Source: Rhabditoides inermis (taxonomy: Eukaryota > Nematoda > Chromadorea > Rhabditida > Rhabditidae). Taken from it: a stretch of DNA of 64,000 bases. Positions 31,138 through 42,300 of the stretch are shown one piece after another (within the stretch, counting starts at the first letter, position 1; every line of letters begins with the position of its first letter). The stretch lies in contig CAWZYM010000151.1 of assembly GCA_963966185.1 (NCBI GenBank), forward strand, positions 305,501 through 369,500, read 5' to 3'. A program made the translations under genes and the position numbers. The notes under the pieces are model-generated. The model did not search any database and was not told the origin of the DNA. It saw only the letters and a list, made by a program, of their open reading frames with translations.

Positions 31138-32274
31138 CTAGCCTGGGAGTGGCCATGTTTTTGCTTTAGAGGGAGTGGAAATTTGTCTTTGCTTTTGTTT
31201 TACCTCAAGGGGGGGCTGCCGCCCCCCCTTGGACCCCCCCGCCGAGGGGGGCTCCGCCCCCCCTCGACCCCCCCGCTTCTTCTCTCTTTTTTATTGCATC
31301 GGGGGGCTGCCGCCCCCCGCACCCCCCGCTTCTTTCTCTTTTTATTGGTTGCATCGGGGGGCTGCCGCCCCCCGCACCCCCCGCTTTTTTCTCTCTTTTT
31401 TTGGTTGCATCGGGGGGCTGCCGCCCCCCGCACCCCCCGCTTTTTTCTCTCTTTTTTGGTTGCATCGGGGGGCTGCCGCCCCCCGCACCCCCCGCTTTTG
31501 GGTTGAGGGAGTGAAAATGAGAGAGGAAAGGCTTGTGCAAAATTCATAAAAGACATGGGCAAAACATTTGGGAGCAGCGGAATTCGAACCCCGGACACTC
31601 ACTTGACACGCCCGCATCATAGCCACTACACTATCCGGGAGACGTTCTCATGCGCTCAAAACCCATTCACTATCCTTCTGACACTTGTCGAAAGAAAGCA
31701 AAATATTCCGAGCCAGACGGGATTCGAACCTGGGACCGTCTGCTTGACAGGCAGACGCTCTACCGCCTGAGCAATTAGTGGCTACGCGCTGCCTCCCGCA
31801 AAGCCCGCACTCGTCTCGGCCCGCTCGTTCACATACACAATACACAGAAATCACTTGCAATCAATCGATATCAATCGATATCTGATCGATATCAAGCAGT
31901 GACGTATTGCAATAACGTGTCTAAATAGTTTACCACATGTTCCATCCATCGTAGCATCGATTGTACCAGCACACAGCCTATTCAACGTCTATTCACACTC
32001 ATTCACACGCTATCGCCCGACGCGCGCTGTCCTCATCGCTCTCTCACACACCGCTCACACAGCCCAAGTGGTGTAGTGGTCTAAGGCGCACGGGCGCGCC
32101 TCGATATGCCGCACCCACGGGTTCGATCCCGGTACGGGCAGAGGATTTTGCTGACATCTCGGCATCGTCCTCGGTCCCCTTGTACCATTACATCATCGAG
32201 AAATTTGCATATATGCAAATGAGCTAGAGTCGCGTGACAGAGAAATTTCGACTTTCATATACTGTAGGTAGAGA
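31138..32274 (-). mobile_element. Helitron unit 14, non-autonomous (1137 bp, copy of unit 5), right end of array
   Basis: Matches unit 5 base for base where compared. Its 5' terminus TCTCTACC abuts non-Helitron DNA at 32275 and so defines the right border of the whole array. Plus-strand tRNA-like at 32062-32139. Confidence 0.85.
32062..32139 (+). repeat. tRNA-like element, unit 14
   Basis: Identical to that of unit 5. Confidence 0.6.
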
Positions 32275-32284
32275 AAAGAGATTG

Positions 32285-32545
32285 TATTATCTCTCAAAAG
32301 TACTTTCGTAAAGTGAGTCAGATTGTCTTGACTCAATTCAACAAAAGCGCATGCATGAAACGTTTACAAATACTAACACAAACCTGCAGTTCTCTCTCTT
32401 CCATCTCTCTCTCTCTCTCTCGTCCATACATCTTTCTCTCTAACATTTATATTCTTCATTTGTATTCTCATATTCCATCTTTTACTTCCACAGTCCGGTA
32501 TGCGCAGGTTTGTGTTAGTATTTGTAAACGTTTTATGCCTTTAAA
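32285..32545. mobile_element. Degraded palindromic element, relative of 47247-47551
   Basis: The left arm (tattatctctcaaaagtact to acacaaacctgc, about 32286-32385) and a shortened right arm (gcaggtttgtgttagt to aaacgttttatgc, about 32502-32539) match the intact element at 47247. A CT-rich core lies between them. It begins about 10 bp from the right end of the Helitron array. Confidence 0.7.
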
Positions 32546-33347
32546 TGACGGTATTCGATTGGGCATTTGATTTTGAATCGCGACACGTAGGTATGTATTC
32601 CCTGCCGATATCTGATCGAAGATCTGTTTGTTCGAGCATGTATTTCACTTCACCGTATAGGAAGTAGGGCCACAGAAATCGTGTTTAGTTTATGTCATGA
32701 TCTGAAGGAGCACACCACTCTCTGAAGAAAAGCATAAGACAATATTTGAGACAACATTCCGAAAACAGACGGGTAAGTACAGTTTTGCGATTTACTTACA
32801 AATGGGACAAAACTCTCAGAATGTTTGCAAAATAGCCAAAACGATTCCCAAAACGTACTAGATTTATATTAACCTTCCAAAATTACGTATGAAGTGCCTG
32901 CTTATTGACGTCATACTATTAACGAAAACTTTCTCTTTACGTAGATCATTTGTAAAGTGTGAGTGAGAATTATGATGACAAGTCTTCTTAACACTCATGC
33001 GCTTGAGAATCACAAAAATCCAGGTTGATAAAGGTTGTCGTCGAAGCGTGTAATGCAAATAAATGATTTGGTTTGGTCGAAATTCCAAAATCTCTTGTGT
33101 ATGTATATTGTTGTATCGACTCTCCGTGGTCATAATTTGTAACACAAAGGCGTAGAAGTAAAAAACGGTGTGAGCCACATCAGATGGATCGTATTCGACC
33201 AGAATGAGATAAAATATAATGAGATTAATGAGAATGAGATATGAGAATCATCGATTTCAAAATGTGGAAATCGTTGAATCAAGTGTTTACTCGTCATTTT
33301 ACGCATCTCGATTAGTTCTTCATTTTTCCCATCGTCATTTCTTCGCA
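32546..33347. other. Intergenic interval, no gene seen
   Basis: AT-rich DNA between the Helitron array and the start of the receptor gene. I see no convincing exon; promoter elements cannot be recognised by eye. Confidence 0.5.
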
Positions 33348-36300
33348 ATGGCCCGTCTCGTGTGGCGGTGAGTTCATTTCCCAATATATTTCTTTCTTTC
33401 CCGGCGTGATATCGTTCATGTGAGTTTTTTTTCAGGCTCTTGCTGCTTCTACTGATGTGTCGTTCCATTCTCGGTGGCAAGTCAACAAAAGCCGACTTCA
33501 TCAAGAAACTTACGGCCTTCAGTGAGTCTTTGCATGTGCTCTGCACGTTGTTTTGGTCCAATCTCGTATAGAAGGTGATACGCGTAGAGTGTTGCTAACC
33601 CAGCATTAAAAATTAGTTAATGATGCTTATAGCATATTATGAAAACGTCATTGAAATTGGTTTGCGATGTAACGTGTGTCGCACACTAATGCGACCGCTT
33701 CGGTTCGCTACGATCCGCAAAATGATTTGGACGAATCTCGGCGATACCAACATCTTTTCTACACTCTCCACGTGTCTTTGAGTCGTGTACACTGGATGTT
33801 GCTAGTCCGTGGCCTTCTCCCGATGAAGTTTATGAAATCGTTTTCTTTTTTCTGTTTGTGTACGGTTATTTTCCATTTAACGGCGTTTCCTTTAAAGTTC
33901 CTTGGTCTTTCGAAATGGCTTCAGTTTCTGAAGATCAATCGAGAACATACGCGTGACATTTGATAACGGCACACTGAATATCGATGGATATCATGCACAT
34001 GACGATTGATGATTGCCCAACAATCTATTACAAAATAATAAATAAAAATGAGTGAATTGTAGAATGCTCCAATTACAAACACAACGTGCGTGCAGTGTCG
34101 GATGTTCGAACGAGTACGGAGTGGCAAGATAGATTGATGGCAGCGGCGGCAGACTTCCTAGCCCCGGACACTGTCGAGAAGCCATCTGAACAAACGCTCA
34201 AAGGAGTGATGGAGGTCAATTATGATTTTCTCACAAAATTGATTGAAACTTAAATTCTAACATATTTCAATATATGTAATTGAATGAGGATAAACTTTAC
34301 TCAATGCCAGTTCAAATTAAATTTCCGTTAAAATAGACAATTTTTTTAGAACCTGTTCGGTACCAATAATGCAACCTCGTTTGATGTATTGATTCGAGAA
34401 TTCGAAGAGAAGACTCCGGTTAGATAGATTCACATTTGATAGCACACATTATTTTCAGCAAGTCTTTGTGCCCTCTATAACGTTCGGAGTGCTGGCGCTT
34501 GTTGGCGTTGCCATTGTTGTTTTCTATATAGTACATACCAACAAAAGAAAGGCAGCTGAACAGGTTAATTGATCGTGTAAGCATAATCACGAACTTGTTT
34601 AGAAATTGCGGACAGTTGAAATTTCTTCAACTAAGTCAGTTACTATTCCTTTTTTGAGAAAGGATTATTCATTTCAAATATTTATGCTGAAGGTAACTGA
34701 AGTTTAGTACGGTTCCGTGAATAAAAGTTTCAGATTGCGATTGCTCTTATATCGGTGCTTACTCTGGCGTGTATTGTTCTATCAATTGTATATGTCAGTG
34801 CATTCTTCCACACTCACAACAAAATATCCAAGGATTTCTCCAGGAACATCAACACTGAGCTCGGAAGTGTGTGAACACACCAGCATAAATTGTTACAAGT
34901 TTGTTGTATATACATATTAAGACATCTACAACGAAATGCGCGAGTTCATGTGTGTTATTCGAGAGTCGGTCGAGAATTCAAAGAATAACAAGATAACAGC
35001 ATTGAATAATGTGTTTGTTGATCAGGTTAGTAAATATTCAGTGTGAAAAACTGAATTGTGAGATTATAGTTGAAAGAAATCAATAGAACAGTGTTAAGCA
35101 ACAGTCATCCCGTCGAGTTCGCGGTACTTTTTTTTACAATATGACTATAGGAAATTAGGTATTTTTTTTAGACCAAACTTATTTCTCATTTCAACAAGTC
35201 AGTATCAGGAATAACGAAGATAACTTTCTTAAGTGATATCCGCCAGGTTTTGTCATTATTTATGACATAAAAAAAACTAAACATTAATAGATATCAGTAA
35301 ATATACCAAAGGTTGTCAAAGCTGTTGTCAAAACGCATGACTTCTTCACGACAAGTTTTCAAGATTACTTTCATGCTCCGCTCACAGATACTGTCAGTTT
35401 TTTTTGAAGGTTGTTCTGAACGTGTTTGTTTAGACAAGTGTTTATAATATACACAATGTTCTCGACAGTAATTCAACATTATACACCAAGAGACTGCTTG
35501 AAACCACGTTCTTTCGAGAGAAGAATATGTTTTCACAACCGGTAAAGAATATCAAAACTTATATAATCATATTTACAATTAAGTTTATCCGCAATTAAGA
35601 TATATAATGAATTATATGTAATTCATCAAGAAATCAGTAAATTGGGCATGCATATGTTAGAGGTATGCATAACCATTCAATTCAGAATGAAAGACAACTT
35701 CAGCACGTAACTACAAATAACACGGTTTTTGAAATGGTAATGTGTTTCAAGATTCTTATGGCTACTGCATCTGTTTTGATGATAGTATTCTACTTTGCTC
35801 CGAGTAAGTATTTACGCGGGGCGGACACTTACCCCCCAGCCCCGATCTCTACCGTTTTGGTACCGAAGGTGGGCATCGGAATTCCAAACAGAACTGCGTC
35901 GGCCAAAATTGCCTACGGGCATTCTCCGGCCGGAAATCCGGCTTTGAAATTTCGCGTTTCGCGTAACCTCTTCTTACGACCAATGCACCACAGCCAGCGT
36001 GGCCGAATGGCTAGCGAGCTTGTCTAGTAAACTGGTGGCGCGGGTTCGATTCCCGCTGCATTTTTTTGGCCTTTATTTGATGATTCTCGAAGGTGAGAAT
36101 GTTTCACAGAAATGTGCCAGCTATCGCGATAATAGATTGATTTTTGTGATTAGTATTGATATCGATAGATATCAATTTCAAAAATCGACATAAGTCAATT
36201 CGATACTGTCTCTTCATGTTCCAGACCACAGAAATCAAAAAAGTTGTTGTTCAACAGTGATTTTATCATACCCACTTGTAAAAAAACATGTGCGGCGATT

Positions 36301-39300
36301 AAAAAACAGCGGGAATCGAACCCGCGCCACCAGTTTACTAGACAAGCTCGCTAGCCATTCGGCCACGCTGGCTGTGGTGAATTGGTCGTAAGAAGAGGTT
36401 ACGCGAAACGCGAAATTTCAAAGCCGGATTTCCGGCCGGAGAATGCCCGTAGGCAATTTTGGCCGACGCAGTTCTGTTTGGAATTCCGATGCCCACCTTC
36501 GGTACCAAAACGGTAGAGATCGGGGCTGGGGGGTAAGTGTCCGCCCCGCGTTAGTGCATTTTCATTTTTGAAATGAATTTTCAGTCAAACTGCACATTAT
36601 CATGGTTGGATCTGTCATCTTCTTCCTTCTCATTATCATTCCAACAATATACATTTCGTATGTTCAGAGCATTAAAAAATGAATATTTTGTTTCAGATTG
36701 CTTTCGAACTTTGCTAACGTTCGACAGATCAGCTGCAACTATTTTGTTCAGAATACTCAGGATGTTTGGAAGCTTGCTGAAAACGTCAACAATACATTCT
36801 TCAACAGGAACCTGCTGTGAGTTTTGATATGTTTGGAGAACACTTTTTTCATTTTTTTGTAGCAATTTACGGAAGTGCTACAAAGATAATGGTCATCTAT
36901 TCTTTGAGAGCTATACAGAACATATTCTGCAAGGTTTTTTTTCTTGAATTATGAGTGTATACGATGTTACCCCCTCGAGATTTCTAATCACATGACGAAT
37001 CTTTCACATAATGTCTGAATCATTTACCCCCCATAGAATCTCTGAACAAGCATTTTATGGAAACTTAACAGATAGCAATCAGTAGGTTTTGCAGTCGAAC
37101 TTCAACTTATGACCATCAGTAAAATTGCGTCAAAACTGAAAAGTATGCCGTGTACATGATCTATGATTATACATACCTTGTTTTTTTCACTCATGTGTGT
37201 CTGAAAAGTTGAATACGATATGGTTTATGCAGTGCGACATTAAATTTTGGGGATGACCTCATGAAATAACTCATAAAACAAACCTTTTTAAAGGGATTTA
37301 TTATGAATTAAACACAACTCGTGATTCGATTCAAGCAATGTCATCTGAACACGCATCGAATGTTCTGACAAGGCTCACGGTATGTGTTTCACTATCACAA
37401 TTCTGTGAACATAATTGTAATTTTAACAGTTTCTAAAAGGCAAATATTTTGAATTCGATCAAAAAGTGAATGATTCTTTGAAATTCTGTAACTTCGGTGG
37501 TAATAATGATTGGGCAATCGACTGCTTCGACTACGGAGATTATAAAGAATCTTTACAACATCTTCGCCTTCTCACAACAGCAATCGAAATCTTTCTGGTT
37601 CGTTAACTATCATTTCATACATATGGCTTCTATACTTGCAGGATTCATGGAACTGTAAAGAGCATAGTGAACAGTGCAAAAGATTAAATGCATTTGATGA
37701 TCTCAGCAGTCACTTGAAATCTAAAATCGATGAACCTGGTGTCTATGAATTTAGGGACCACAATGAGATTTTCAAATATTTGGATATGGTATAGCAATGA
37801 GTTCATAAATGTGGTCCATTTAAAGCTGATTTCAAAAATATATAATGCTCGTAGGGTTCATCGTTCACATTGCGCTCTAATTCCGCACGGCGCCGCGCCC
37901 CAGAGCGCGCGCTCACATAGGGAAAGTGCGACGGAGGGCGGCTAGATCAAAGCACTGATGACGTCATCGATAGTTAAATAATGAACATATTCGTTTATAA
38001 TAGTACCACTAGGTTTTGTTTGACTGTAATCGATAAGTACTCGATGAAATACGTCTCTTATGTTAGCATTTTTCATTACTCACTTTGAGCGATGGCGGCT
38101 AGATCAAAGAAATATGACGTCATCGTATCACTTTTTTACCGATTTTCACTACTTTACAGGGTACATGACCCCATAAATAAGATACCGTTAGAATCAGCGC
38201 GAAATGGCGAATCGTTCTATGCTAATTAGAGCACGTCATGTGTCCAGTGAGAAAACGTTACATGAATTCGCCGGGCTCTATGCAACTCACGTTGTGGTTC
38301 CTACTATGAATTGTTCTCTCATATTGTAAATAGTGCAACAGCGATAAAAGTAGGTTTCATAAACTACATATTCCTAAAGTTTTTTACAGACTTCATTAAT
38401 GAACGCACTTCCCAAAGATTGTCAAATGAATGTGATTTATACAAACATTGTAACCCGAGCTTGCAATCAGATCAAACCATTTTATTTGGTTGTAAATACT
38501 ATGTGTAAGTGAGAAATACTATTTCAGTACTCAATCTCATGAAAAATTTAGACATATACATTGTATGCCTATTCCTGTTTGGGATCGCATCTTTTCTGAT
38601 CAGTTGGCTTCGAATTCTCGATCCTGTAAAAATGAAGTTGAAAGGATTAAAGGTATGTAGTTAATACATAACACGAACTTAAAACAATTCAATTTAGCGT
38701 GAACTGAGCATTGTCAACCAAATGAAGTTCGGTAATAGTGTTGGCATATCTTTGGTATGTCTATTGTAATGTTGAATATTGACATAAGTAAAAACTGTTC
38801 AGGATTGTGTTGGTATCGATCCGAGGAAAGTCTATAAAGACTTCATGAGACGAGTTTTGCCTGATCAATCGATGGAGAAACCCTCAGCTAGCAAAATCTC
38901 GACTTCGAAAATGAGTGGTGTGAACGAATCGAAAGAACCAAGCGTTGCACCAACCACGATTGATTTGGACTGGCCAGGAGAAAACAACTACTTTGATGGT
39001 AACTGGGTGATTCCCATGGGAGATGCACACAAGTAAGAGTTTTCTGATTTACAAAGTTCAGTGATGTTCAGATATATTGTGACAGCAGCTCCGACCGCTG
39101 ACACTGCCGTTGACTTCTGGCATGTGGTCTTCCGATACAACTGCAAGGCGATTGTCATGCTATGCGACTTTGTTGAAATGGAGAAAGGAAAATCAGTCGA
39201 GAAGTGCTTCGAGTATTGGAACGAAAAAACGCATCGTGTATTCACAAATCAGTTCGCAAAATACACGGTATGGCTGAAGTAAATAATAAGTAATACCATA

Positions 39301-42300
39301 ACAAATATCAGGTCAAATGCAAATCCACGAAAAAGACATCTATCAAAAACCTGAAACACATGGTTTTCACTGTGTCCAAGTACGCTAGAGTGTTCAAAGG
39401 GAAACTGTAACAATTCGTTATTTAGTGGATTCATGAAGAAAAAAGTGGAACTAGGAACCACAACGTGAGTTGCATAGAGCCCGGCGAATTCATGTAACGT
39501 TTTCTCACTGGACACATGACGTGCTCTAATTAGCATAGAACGATTCGCCATTTCGCGCTGATTCTAACGGTATCTTATTTATGGGGTCATGTACCCTGTA
39601 AAGTAGTGAAAATCGGTAAAAAAGTGATACGATGACGTCATATTTCTTTGATCTAGCCGCCATCGCTCAAAGTGAGTAATGAAAAATGCTAACATAAGAG
39701 ACGTATTTCATCGAGTACTTATCGATTACAGTCAAACAAAACCTAGTGGTACTATTATAAACGAATATGTTCATTATTTAACTATCGATGACGTCATCAG
39801 TGCTTTGATCTAGCCGCCCTCCGTCGCACTTTCCCTATGTGAGCGCGCGCTCTGGGGCGCGGCGCCGTGCGGAATTAGAGCGCAATGTGAACGATGAACC
39901 CTACGAGCATTATATATTTTTGAAATCAGCTTTAAATGGACCACATTTATGAACTCATTGCTATACCATATCCAAATATTTGAAAATCTCATTGTGGTCC
40001 CTAAAGTGGAACTCCTACAATACACTGGCTGGCAAGACTGCCTCGCTCCTGAAAACCCGGAAGAGATGGCACATGTGATGAAGACGGTTTACGAACACAT
40101 CGGAAACACGGATGAGCCAGTGGTCGTCCACTGCGCCGACGGACTCGGAAGGAGCGCCGCTTTCGTCGGTACGTTCAAACTCGTCTAACTACAGTACAGC
40201 TCGAATAAGGTGATCATTGTCCATTCCGGACGTCCATGGACGTCCGAGATTTTGGTGGACGTACACATCTTTAAGATTTTGCTTTGTTTACTCATGTGGA
40301 AGTCAGTATTGAAGTGGAAGTCAGTACTGAACTTATTGAAGTAGTGAATTTCATTGAAGCACGATGAAATATAGTATATTTGAGATGATGCTCAAAACAA
40401 CATAACTGATAGTGATGGTTTGGTTTCATGAAAAGTTCATTTCGAAAAGTCTCTCACTGCCCAATTTCCCTTCAAACAGGGACCATAAATTGCCTGTGGG
40501 GAGAAGGCGAATGGGAACGCGAGAGAGTTTGTAAAGAGAGAGAGACCAGAAAAGTCTACCAAAATCCCGGACGTCCATTGACGTCTATGGACAGGGATCA
40601 CCAAACTCGATCTGTACTGTATCATTTGCGTGGTATAGGTATGGATGTCCTCATGGGTTTGGTCGATTCTGATCCCAACCCTGAACCGTTCGAATTAATA
40701 CAGGTATGAAATATGTTTATATTTTTTACAAACGGCTTTTTAGACGATGCGTACATTCCGAGCCAATAGCTACACTGACAAGTGGCAGTATTACTTCACA
40801 TACATTTGTTTCTTCCAGTTTCACATCATGGTAATGTTCACAGTATAATATAACTAATCATTTATCGCCTAGAATCTCACTTACGGTGAATCTTCGAAGA
40901 TCTACAGTTACCTTAAAGATCGGAAAGATTCGTTTGTCGCGAAAATGAAGGCAGTGTTGGTTTCGGAAGACTACACCGGACTCAAAGAGAGAAGGCTAGC
41001 GAATGCATCAAACTACGCGGAATTCCAAACAGCCGTACTGAATATGGGCAACAAAAAGGAGAAGGAATCTACATCGGAAAAGAAAAGAGTAAGTTATTTT
41101 ATTTCCTAACGCACACTGAAATGAATATGTTAAGAAATTGACTGGAATGTATCTGAAAGGTTGCAATGATGAATATGAGCTGGGAAAAAAGTTGGGAGCT
41201 GGTACCTATGGAGAGGTTTATGAAGCAACCAAGAAAAAAGAGGAATCGAAAGAAAACGAAATGAATGGGTTATCCAAAGAAAAACATGTCGAAGAACGTT
41301 TCGCAATCAAGACTGAAAAACGCGGAGTTTCTGCTTCACTAATTGTACCTTTAGCATATCAACTTACATTTAACAATTCGTAACGTTTTAGTCGGAAATC
41401 TTTGTTCTTATGGATGTCTCGGCCAATGTTCTCGAAAACAGAAACCAAATTGTTCAATACGTGGATAAAGGTAATTCTATTTTACTTTTTATTCAAAATA
41501 TTTCAGGTCACACCTCGAGTTTCCATTTCTTGGTCATGAGTCTGGTCGGAAAATCTCTTTCCACTGTTCAACAGCATGTGCCCAAGAAAATGAAGTAATT
41601 ACTAATAGTAACAAAAAACCTACAAAAAAACCTGTTTCAGCTCCTTCTCTGCGATGTATTTGTCTATCCAGTCTTTCAATGCAATCCATCAGTTGCACCG
41701 CTGTGGATTCATTCATAGGTCGAGTTATGAATTTTCAATCTTACATGTTTTTTTTTGTCTCATCAGGGACATCAAACCCGGAAACTTTGCGATCGGCGGA
41801 AAGAAGAATGAGAAAATGGTGTTTATTTTCGACTTTGGAATGGCCTGGCGAAGCGTTGATGATCAGGGAAAAGTCAATGTTCGTAAGGGAAGAGAACACG
41901 GCTTCATTGGAACTCTGCGGTAGGAGATGTCTTTTTTATACCTATAGTTCGATAATAATTTAGATATGCTTCTCGCGCTGCCCACGAAATGAGAAAACAA
42001 CATATGTGTGACGACCTCGAATCCTGGCTCTTCATGAGCATAGAGGTGTTATGACTGTCACAAACTATTGTTTATTAACGATAATCAGATGTTCCAAAAG
42101 CTGCCGTGGAAAGGAAATGTGGACAAAGACTACGTTCTGCGGGAAAAGTGCAATATGATGGAGGGAAAATGTGGGTGATCTTGAAATCATGACGTCACTT
42201 ATCTATCTATTGCAGACATGAAGTCACTGCAGCACCAAGGTCTACCAGTCGCGATGCTACAAGTCATCAAGTATTGTTAGAACCCAAGGATTAATCGATG

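Larger units (their letters stand above)
3456..32274 (-). mobile_element. Head-to-tail concatemer of 14 Helitron units
   Basis: On the minus strand every unit opens with TC (TCTCTACCTACAGTATATG or the variant TCACCTACCTATAGTATAT) and closes with CCCAGGCTAG or CCAGGCTAG. Internal joins lie at 4473/4474, 6239/6240, 14823/14824, 15841/15842, 16978/16979, 17934/17935, 19474/19475, 20490/20491, 22672/22673, 24669/24670, 26833/26834, 29372/29373 and 31137/31138, with no host DNA between units. The 5'-TC and 3'-CTRR termini are the hallmark of Helitrons, and one unit encodes the Rep/helicase. The outer flanks on the minus strand are T on both sides (CTTT before the first TC, TCATAAAT after the last CTAG), implying a T/T target. 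A GC-rich hairpin close to the CTAG end, usual in canonical Helitrons, is not obvious; the large GC-rich hairpins lie about 60-130 bp inside. Confidence 0.88.

Noticed and set aside
4259..32139. Calling the plus-strand GCCCAAG elements functional tRNA genes
   Set aside because: A and B boxes are good, but acceptor mismatches and the lack of a normal anticodon arm make decoding unlikely; kept as tRNA-like repeats.
3456..32274. Array as a satellite of identical monomers
   Set aside because: Unit lengths run from 956 to 8584 bp with different contents; only the termini and a few internal modules are shared.
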